Shown here piece by piece: positions 23,668 to 28,797 of a stretch of DNA of 28,797 nt. The notes beneath the pieces were generated by a model. The model saw only the letters and a list, made by a program, of their open reading frames with translations, did no database searches and was not told the DNA's origin. Origin of the DNA: CAJXCL01 sp964394335 (lineage in GTDB: Bacteria > Nitrospinota > Nitrospinia > CAJXCL01); contig CAYMVZ010000017.1 of the NCBI GenBank assembly GCA_964394335.1, positions 1 to 28,797 on the forward strand. Direction: 5' to 3'. Both the position numbers and the translations under genes were made by a program. Numbering within the stretch: the stretch's first letter is position 1; the number at the start of each line of letters is the position of its first letter.

Positions 23668-24327
23668 ATGAAAAAACAGAATCAATCCAAAAAAAATTTA
23701 TTGCCTTCTGCCAAAACTGACAGCCCTGGCACCAAAGAAAACTTTTTAATAATCATTTCCATATTGATTGTACTATCCCTTATATCTCTAGTGGCATGGC
23801 ATAAAGCGAGTGTTGAGTCAACTCATGTAGATACTATTTCTTCGGAAGATAAACAGAAATTAGGAGAGCTTGTCCTTAAAGTGGCAAGCAATCCCGGAGA
23901 CCTAAAGAAAGTTTATAATAGTTTCTGGAATGTTTTGGATAAATACAGCTCATTATCCGCAACTCAGCTTACCCATTTGAAAAAAGATATGAGAGAGTTA
24001 TTTTATTTGCCAAAACTTTTTTTAGAAGATGCCGGGAAAACTGTAAAAAACCAGATTCCCTTTAAAAGTATTGAAAGAGAAAAGCTCGAAAAACGTTTTC
24101 TGCAGAAGGGCTTTTTAACGGAACAGCAGGTTCAGGATGATAAAGAGACGATGAAACTTATCGCGCTAAATAAACCTTTAAAAGCGTCTCATGGTCTGGA
24201 AATAATTATTGAAGAAAAGCGTATTGGTGAAATGTTGCAAAATTGGAATGATAAAGAAATCGAAAAAATTGTGGATAGGCTTTTTATTCCTTCAAAAAAC
24301 CCGGTTCCCATGGAGGCAGGAAGGTAA
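23668..24327 (+). CDS. Single-pass membrane protein of unknown function
   Basis: This 219-residue protein has a short basic N-terminus, one transmembrane helix (about 28-46, FLIIISILIVLSLISLVAW) and a charged, helical periplasmic-side domain with no cysteine or histidine clusters. I do not recognise the family. Two recurrent features are a SSEDKQKLGELVLKVASNPGD segment and a KRFLQKGFLTEQQVQDDKETMKL helix. I start it at ATG 23668 because the 23 extra upstream codons begin with TTG inside the cupredoxin stop region. It lies 61 bp after the cupredoxin gene in the same direction, so the two may be cotranscribed. Confidence 0.65.
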   Translation: MKKQNQSKKNLLPSAKTDSPGTKENFLIIISILIVLSLISLVAWHKASVESTHVDTISSEDKQKLGELVLKVASNPGDLKKVYNSFWNVLDKYSSLSATQLTHLKKDMRELFYLPKLFLEDAGKTVKNQIPFKSIEREKLEKRFLQKGFLTEQQVQDDKETMKLIALNKPLKASHGLEIIIEEKRIGEMLQNWNDKEIEKIVDRLFIPSKNPVPMEAGR

Positions 24328-24439
24328 TAAATGATCGGCGATTTGGATTGCAATGGCAATTTTACTAACAGCGGAATCGTTAGAATTTCTACACATCCAA
24401 TTGGGTGAGTTCGAGGATATAGGAAACCATCTCATCGAT

Positions 24440-24510
24440 ATTTTACCTTATATGTTGTTTCTTTTGTACGATTTAAATCGCAAGCAGTCATTGAATACGA
24501 CACAAAACCA
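24440..24510. repeat. 71-bp direct repeat, left copy
   Basis: It is identical to 27920-27990 at 68 of 71 positions in the same orientation. It contains the perfect 12-bp palindrome CGATTTAAATCG (24469-24480). Read as protein, all three differences would change residues, so the element is not being kept as a coding sequence. It is absent elsewhere in the window. Confidence 0.85.
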
Positions 24511-24520
24511 ATTTAAATTC

Positions 24521-24593
24521 GCTCGCTAATCCCGCAACAAAGCTGAGCTTAGCTCTGCAAGTTACGGGGAATGCGCTCGCTAAACACTTTCAT
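24521..24593. repeat. REP-like hairpin repeat, copy 3
   Basis: GCTCGCTAAT (24521-24530) leads into a hairpin whose outer arms are CCCGCAAC (24531-24538) and GTTACGGG (24561-24568), with an inner AGCTGAGCTTAGCT palindrome. The conserved tail with CTCGCTAAACACTTTCA (24576-24592) follows. The full layout matches copy 1 at 1-53. Confidence 0.7.
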
Positions 24594-24621
24594 TTATCGC
24601 AGGCATCCGCCAATCGTTGAA
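24583..24621 (-). pseudogene. DUF1566 gene fragment directly after the cytochrome stop
   Basis: Reading the minus strand past the cytochrome TGA, the same frame gives FNDWRMPAINES. This is the core motif of DUF1566 (Lcl C-terminal) proteins and parallels FKDWRMPSVSEL in the gene at 28148. The DNA matches that gene at 28 of 33 positions. After 12 residues it runs into the REP-like tail and a stop, so only a stub remains. Confidence 0.65.
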
Positions 24622-25647
24622 TCACCACAATTCATCTATTGACACTAACGGCGGCGGCGGCGGAAGTTTTTGATTTTCCGGCTTTTTATGAAACTGGCTA
24701 TCGTAAGTAAGAGCAAGCCACATGGCCAAAGCGGGATAGTCATCTATCCAGGGCATCATTGGGGTCTCTTCCACTCCTTCCGAGACGCTCTTGAACCAGT
24801 CTGAATCGGTCCAGTCTTTCAATGGTCTGTCGTGGTTTCTTGATTTAGAAAGGGGGTTTCTCAAATCGCGAGCCCCTTCCATAAGCACAACACCATCTTT
24901 TCCATGGCAAACAGCACAGTTCAGATCTTCATAAACTTCTCCTTCGTAGACCTTTTGGCCAAGGGCAATCATTTCAGGATCTTCATCCCAGGGGATAAGG
25001 TTTTCTCCCATTCCCCGCACAGGCATCTTTTCCTTATTCCAGAGTGTTCCGAGAAATGCCAATAATGCGTCCATTTCCGGAGGGGAAATTTCTTCCCCAA
25101 AATAAGCCGGCATGGCTTTCTTTGATTTCTCATCTTCAAATCCCTTTGACTGCTTTTTCTTTGGATCCAAAATATGCTCTTTTAAATATTCCGGAGTTTG
25201 AAGCCCTATTTGCCATAAATCAAAATCCGGTCCCCTGTCAGAAGAGCCTTCACCGGAAGCCTTATGGCAATTAATACATTTATTGGCCATAAATACCTCT
25301 TTCCCTGCCTCTATGAGTTTCGGGCCGGGTTCTACTCTTACAAAAGGAGGCTTGTTAATCTTTGCGATCTCAAATTTCGGATCGAACTGGGGTAAAGCAA
25401 AGCTGACAACAGTGTAAATAACCCCGCCTAACAAGAAAGTCCCGAGTATAAGAGTTAATCTTCCGCCAGTGCTCTTCGGATTTTTCAAGGGTGGCAAGTC
25501 AAGAAGGACGTAAAGTAGAAAGCCGGCAAATACGTAGAGATTAAATATAAAAATGAAAGGATACGTAAAACCCACATAGCTGGTGCCAACAGAAACAACT
25601 ATTGCACTAAGAATATACCCAATTACATTTTTAAACCAGATGCTCAT
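24622..25647 (-). CDS. Membrane-anchored dihaem cytochrome c, partner of the bd-like oxidase
   Basis: This 341-residue protein has three transmembrane helices (about 5-27, 30-50, 66-86) followed by two cytochrome c domains facing the periplasm. The haem motifs are CINCH (124-128) and CAVCH (244-248), with candidate axial methionines in KAMPAYFG (Met179) and TPMMPW (Met297/298). It ends in a proline-rich tail. I start it at ATG 25647: a textbook AGGAGG (25652-25657, minus strand) precedes it, and an in-frame ATG six codons earlier lies upstream of that site. It begins 38 bp after the stop of the oxidase gene, so it should be cotranscribed and is the obvious electron donor or subunit. Confidence 0.88.
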   Translation of the reverse strand: MSIWFKNVIGYILSAIVVSVGTSYVGFTYPFIFIFNLYVFAGFLLYVLLDLPPLKNPKSTGGRLTLILGTFLLGGVIYTVVSFALPQFDPKFEIAKINKPPFVRVEPGPKLIEAGKEVFMANKCINCHKASGEGSSDRGPDFDLWQIGLQTPEYLKEHILDPKKKQSKGFEDEKSKKAMPAYFGEEISPPEMDALLAFLGTLWNKEKMPVRGMGENLIPWDEDPEMIALGQKVYEGEVYEDLNCAVCHGKDGVVLMEGARDLRNPLSKSRNHDRPLKDWTDSDWFKSVSEGVEETPMMPWIDDYPALAMWLALTYDSQFHKKPENQKLPPPPPLVSIDELW

Positions 25648-25651
25648 TTTT

Positions 25652-25657
25652 CCTCCT
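25652..25657 (-). promoter_or_regulatory. Shine-Dalgarno that decides the cytochrome start
   Basis: AGGAGG on the minus strand, followed by AAAA and ATG 25647. Because it lies inside the longer open frame that begins at ATG 25665, it shows that the shorter start is the one used. Confidence 0.8.
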
Positions 25658-25685
25658 GTAAGCACAAATGATCAACAACTATTGA

Positions 25686-27596
25686 CTAATGACCACCCTC
25701 TGTTTTTCCTACTTTTAATTGAAGCCAGATAACCCCACTGAGGATCAGAAAATATACCAGAGTTATCTCGGTTATTAAGAGTGATGCGTCTTTTAAAGCA
25801 GGAGTATAGGCATCTACTGTCATATCCTTAAAAACCCTGTAAACATGGAAATTTCTACGTGCAAGAGACCTGACAGCTCCCATTAAACTCATTAGCCATA
25901 TCCCGGAAAATGCTAAAAAGATTAATGATATCTGAGAAATAGGATTAATTTTTCCCCAAACTATTTTCCCTTTTCTCATGGCTACCCTGTATAAGACAAA
26001 ATTGACAAATGTAACAAAGACCAGACCAAAAGCAGCCTTGTTTTTTATTCCCATAACGCCCATAAAGGCAAGGTCACCGGATAATTCCATGATATCCATA
26101 TACTCACTTTTTTCCATACCCTCCGGGATCATACCCGGCTCCGGCACCATGGTGGCAAAGACATGCCTTGGGCAAAACCAGAGAGCGGCACAAACAAGCA
26201 TAATCGCAAAGTTTATTTTTACCCATCTTAAATATTTTGGATCTCCCTGAATACGCTGCATACTCACATATATATAATAACTACTGCCAATAAACAGAAA
26301 GCCAACCAGTACCGCCTGGACTTCCATATACATGGAAAGGCGATCCGACATGATATACATGCCGATATTCGGATCATAGGCGTATAATTCTCTGGACAGA
26401 TAGTATCCCATCAGCGGAAGCGGGAGCAGAAAACCAACACCTAAAGTATTTCCAGTATATCCCTGCCAATCGTAATAAGCCCTCTCTTCGTCGTTTTTCG
26501 CGAAAATATACATAATTGCCGAGATCACCCCGACAAGATAACCTCCAAAGGTAAGGTTTCCAACCAGCCTGTGGTAATTGAGGGGCATCCATGAATAATT
26601 ATTAAACCAGGCCCATTCTCCAAATGTTGCTATCTCTTTAATGGAGCCCTCAATTTTGGGGGGAGTTGTCATCATAGCGGCCGGACCGTCCATAACAAAA
26701 AGGAGCGAAATCCCCGCTATATTTAATAAAATCCCTATGAGAATATGCAGGCCTTTTCTGTTGGCCTTGTTGAGAGGATCCCAGGTATAATAATAAAGAT
26801 ACATAAAACCGGTTTCTATGAGAAACAACATGGGGTACCAGAAGGTTATCAGGTCATTGAAACCACGAAAGAACCAGGTAGTAAAAGTCGGATAATAAAC
26901 AATGAGGCATAAAGCAAAAAACCCGCCGGTCAGGGCAGTAAAGCTGTAACACATTACAAACACTTTTGTTACTTCATAAGCCAGTCTTTCATACCTTTCA
27001 TCCCTGGTTTTCCAAAATAGACATTCAGCGATAACAGTATATAGCGGAACGCCGAGAATAAATGACGCGAACAGGATATGGAGCTGAGCGATAACCCAGA
27101 TTAGGTTCCTGTTTGAAAGGCCAAAATTAAACTTGTTGACCGGAAGATCGTTATAATCTTCTCTCTTAACCATATCTCTATTTGGGTTCTCCGGATTCCC
27201 TTTAAACTCTGGAAACGGCTCAGTACCCATTGGGATTTCCATCGGTACTTCTTCTCCTACTGCAGCTTCTTCTTCCTCTTCCTCCTCCTCTTCTATAAAT
27301 TCTTCCTCAGCTTCTTCTAACTCAGCTAGCTCATCAGCAGAAGCTTCTTCAGCTTCTTCTCCCTCTGGTGTCTCGGTAGCAGCAGCTTCCTCAGTTGCTG
27401 CTTCCTCACCCTCTTTCGCCTCAGTAACAGAAACTGCCTCAGCTTCAGCTTCCTCTCCTTCTTCTGCCTCAGCTATGGATATAAAAGGGGATGATGGGAA
27501 AATTATATGGGATCCCATATAGCAAAAGGACAGGAAAAATAAGGCGATAAAAATCAGGGATGATTTTTTGTACAAAAATATTTTTGCAATATTCAC
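25686..27596 (-). CDS. Cytochrome bd-like oxidase subunit I (CydA-related) with Glu-rich insert
   Basis: This 636-residue protein has an N-terminal hydrophobic segment (about 13-35), an extremely acidic region (43-119) and then about nine transmembrane helices (165 onward) related to CydA. Likely haem ligands are kept: His173 in QLHILFAS (CydA His19), Glu261 in LIETGFMYLYYYTW (CydA Glu99), His342 in NYHRLVGNLTFGGYLVG (CydA His186) and perhaps Met424 (CydA Met393). The quinol-oxidase GRQPW motif is not found; the corresponding stretch reads GAVRSLARRNFHVY. No cydB is adjacent, and the operon instead supplies a dihaem cytochrome c. It therefore looks like the bd-like terminal oxidases reported from Nitrospira-type genomes rather than a canonical quinol oxidase. 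Start GTG 27596 has AGGAGG (27606-27611) 9 bases upstream. Confidence 0.82.
   Translation of the reverse strand: MNIAKIFLYKKSSLIFIALFFLSFCYMGSHIIFPSSPFISIAEAEEGEEAEAEAVSVTEAKEGEEAATEEAAATETPEGEEAEEASADELAELEEAEEEFIEEEEEEEEEAAVGEEVPMEIPMGTEPFPEFKGNPENPNRDMVKREDYNDLPVNKFNFGLSNRNLIWVIAQLHILFASFILGVPLYTVIAECLFWKTRDERYERLAYEVTKVFVMCYSFTALTGGFFALCLIVYYPTFTTWFFRGFNDLITFWYPMLFLIETGFMYLYYYTWDPLNKANRKGLHILIGILLNIAGISLLFVMDGPAAMMTTPPKIEGSIKEIATFGEWAWFNNYSWMPLNYHRLVGNLTFGGYLVGVISAIMYIFAKNDEERAYYDWQGYTGNTLGVGFLLPLPLMGYYLSRELYAYDPNIGMYIMSDRLSMYMEVQAVLVGFLFIGSSYYIYVSMQRIQGDPKYLRWVKINFAIMLVCAALWFCPRHVFATMVPEPGMIPEGMEKSEYMDIMELSGDLAFMGVMGIKNKAAFGLVFVTFVNFVLYRVAMRKGKIVWGKINPISQISLIFLAFSGIWLMSLMGAVRSLARRNFHVYRVFKDMTVDAYTPALKDASLLITEITLVYFLILSGVIWLQLKVGKTEGGH
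27318..27461 (-). repeat. Three 16-residue acidic tandem repeats in the oxidase gene
   Basis: EGEEA occurs at residues 46, 62 and 78 of the oxidase, exactly 16 residues (48 bp) apart, each followed by a degenerate Ala/Glu/Thr stretch. A run of nine Glu follows at 102-110. Confidence 0.7.
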
Positions 27597-27713
27597 TAAA
27601 AAATGCCTCCTACAATAATTAAAATTTTTTTCCTGTCAGAGCACCATTCAGCTACGCCAAATAGAAAACAAATTGCAATATCAGATTTTTTAAAACCTGT
27701 TAAGGCAAAAATC

Positions 27714-27863
27714 CTATTTCTTCAACCCAATCATCAATATGATACCGATAGCAAAAAAACCGATTACACCCACATACCAGTCAATAAACAAAATTAAAAC
27801 TGAACTAACAATACCAAGGATGCCAATATACCAGTCAATATGCTTATCAATTAACTCTCTCAT
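27714..27863 (-). CDS. 49-residue membrane protein leading the oxidase operon
   Basis: ATG 27863 has a strong Shine-Dalgarno (AGAGGAG, 27872-27878 on the minus strand) at normal spacing, and the frame stays open for 49 codons to TAG. The product begins MRELIDKH and then consists of two hydrophobic stretches (about 11-26 and 31-46), each opening with a near-identical motif, IDWYIGI (9-15) and IDWYVGV (27-33). It ends in a basic GLKK. It looks like a two-helix inner-membrane hairpin that arose by internal duplication. It lies 117 bp upstream of the oxidase gene on the same strand. Short accessory subunits such as CydX are known in bd oxidases, but I see no direct similarity; a role in the complex is inference. 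Confidence 0.65.
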   Translation of the reverse strand: MRELIDKHIDWYIGILGIVSSVLILFIDWYVGVIGFFAIGIILMIGLKK

Positions 27864-27919
27864 CGTGTACTCTCCTCTAAGTAATAGATTCTACTATTTT
27901 GAACTTAAAAATAGTTGCG

Positions 27920-27990
27920 ATTTTACCTTATATGCTGTTTCTTTTGTACGATTTAAATCGCGAGCAGTCATTGAATACGGCACAAAACCA
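27920..27990. repeat. 71-bp direct repeat, right copy
   Basis: It is the partner of 24440-24510, with three differences. The palindrome CGATTTAAATCG is at 27949-27960. It lies 57 bp upstream of the small membrane protein start, where the oxidase operon promoter should be. Minus-strand TATAAG and TAAAAT within it could be -10 boxes, but no good -35 is seen. 27991-28147 shows nothing recognisable. Confidence 0.85.
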
Positions 27991-28147
27991 GCGAATCCAA
28001 AAAACTTGAAGATCAGATAAAATCCCTTCAAAAATCCTCAAAAAAATAATTTATTTGACCAGGATTATCCACAATAACCTTGTCCAGTAAGCAGAAAATA
28101 ATATTGTGCTGATTGAGAAAGATAATCAGTATTAAATAATCAAAGGA

Positions 28148-28797
28148 TCAACGTCCGAGGCGTACAGCACGAACCCCTCTGTCGTTGCAGCTCTTACGGG
28201 CGTCATCGTCAATTTTGCCGCTGTTGAAGTGGAATTCGACAGCGCAACATTTCCTGGCAGCTTCTGACGACCAGTACCAATAAGCAGCTCCATCTGCAAA
28301 GATTGAATCTAAGTGAAGCAGGACTTTTGGATTATGATCATAAGACAAGTTGCTTGATTTCGACTCTTCGTAAATCGTTTTTAATTCACTGACCGAAGGC
28401 ATCCGCCAATCTTTGAATCCCCCGGTACCTAATTTGCTTACATAATCCGTCGAATCATTCCAATCCAGGCATTTTCCAAGATCGGCATAGCTGTCCTTCT
28501 TTGTCCACATCAGGCCGGATTTTGTATCTGTGATTGTACCGTCTCCATTATCTATATAACGGCCGTCTGATGATCGTGTTTCAATCTTTTTTTTGGCTAC
28601 TTTGCCCACCTTTTTTAAACCTTTCCAAACAATCTTCTTTTTCTTTTTACTCCAAAAGGGCCAGACTATTTTCTTAAACTTCCCGTCTACAACTTCCCAC
28701 TTCTCTATGGGGAGGGGATGCGTGTCCGTGTATCCCGGGGCGTGGACAGAGACACCATTTTTGTCTCTGGTAATTATCTGGTCTTTGTTGTCTTCGT
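28148..28797 (-). CDS. DUF1566 (Lcl C-terminal domain) protein, partial
   Basis: The frame is open from its stop at 28148 to the window edge (first full codon ends at 28795), so the gene is cut off at its 5' end. The C-terminal half is a DUF1566 domain: RYIDNGDGTITDTKSGLMWTK, GGFKDWRMPSVSELKTI, IFADGAAYWYWSSE and the final DRGVRAVRLGR. The upstream part has a VHAPGYTDTHPLPIEKWEVVDG segment and a Lys-rich linker ending in KKVGKVAKKK. DUF1566 domains occur in secreted or surface proteins, often in many copies per genome, with no proven function. A GTG at 28609 could be taken as a start, but the frame continues well past it with no stop. Confidence 0.8.
   Translation of the reverse strand, partial: EDNKDQIITRDKNGVSVHAPGYTDTHPLPIEKWEVVDGKFKKIVWPFWSKKKKKIVWKGLKKVGKVAKKKIETRSSDGRYIDNGDGTITDTKSGLMWTKKDSYADLGKCLDWNDSTDYVSKLGTGGFKDWRMPSVSELKTIYEESKSSNLSYDHNPKVLLHLDSIFADGAAYWYWSSEAARKCCAVEFHFNSGKIDDDARKSCNDRGVRAVRLGR

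Noticed and set aside
24331..24408. 25-codon frame starting MIGDLDCNGNFTNSG, dockerin-like at first sight
   Set aside because: Only one weak calcium-loop-like motif is present and the frame ends after 25 codons; too little to call a gene or remnant.
27739..28020. Plus-strand open frame of 93 codons
   Set aside because: It runs antisense through the small membrane protein and the 71-bp repeat; the repeat differences are all non-synonymous in this frame.
28148..28609. DUF1566 protein taken as complete from the GTG at 28609
   Set aside because: The frame is open without a stop from 28609 to the window edge, with protein-like sequence, so the gene is longer and cut by the window.
1..28797. tRNA, rRNA or CRISPR array
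   Set aside because: No cloverleaf with CCA-proximal features, rRNA motifs or regularly spaced repeats with unique spacers were seen by eye on either strand.

Overview
The window is AT-rich, gene-dense chromosomal DNA from a Gram-negative (diderm) respiring bacterium. Evidence for this: a PpiD-type periplasmic chaperone, secreted and membrane-anchored c-type cytochromes, a lone cytochrome bd-like oxidase subunit I next to a membrane dihaem cytochrome c, proton-translocating transhydrogenase, GlnE and MutS. I cannot name the phylum from sequence alone. The lone bd-like oxidase plus cytochrome c, SUMF1 and DUF1566 proteins and a receiver-TPR remnant would suit Nitrospirota/Nitrospinota, anammox planctomycetes or delta-proteobacterial relatives.

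Layout: 1-1745 is an accessory segment, with a higBA toxin-antitoxin pair bracketed by an imperfect direct repeat and then a DUF4145 protein. 1759-12056 holds housekeeping genes: a long, divergent phosphoglycerate kinase, the bifunctional NAD(P)HX repair enzyme, GlnE, and the three-gene transhydrogenase pntA-pntAB-pntB. 12116-17569 has a receiver/TPR gene remnant, mutS, a secreted SYLF protein, and an endonuclease III-like glycosylase overlapping a Mut7-C RNase gene. 17667-21383 (minus strand) has ppiD, then a SUMF1-domain lipoprotein-like/secreted protein coupled to a dihaem cytochrome c. 21384-24330 has a 214-nt leader with a long inverted repeat before a tiny zinc-ribbon gene, a HmuY-like protein, a cupredoxin and an unknown membrane protein. 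24622-27863 (minus strand) is a probable respiratory operon: a previously uncalled 49-residue membrane protein, a bd-like oxidase subunit I with a Glu-rich repeat insert, and a membrane dihaem cytochrome c. A DUF1566 gene runs off the right edge.

The genes are interleaved with many small dispersed repeats: a hairpin family with tail CTCGCTAARCACTTTCA, a 71-bp element on both sides of the oxidase operon, TCTTGACTGCAT elements, and ACCACTAAG/CGCAGAG-type spacer repeats. Several of them overlap gene starts or stops.

The strongest candidates for something new are (i) the oxidase operon with its small membrane protein, acidic insert and lack of CydB, flanked by duplicated sequence (71-bp repeats plus a DUF1566 remnant and a DUF1566 gene), and (ii) the structured leader/inverted-repeat element at 21678-21789.
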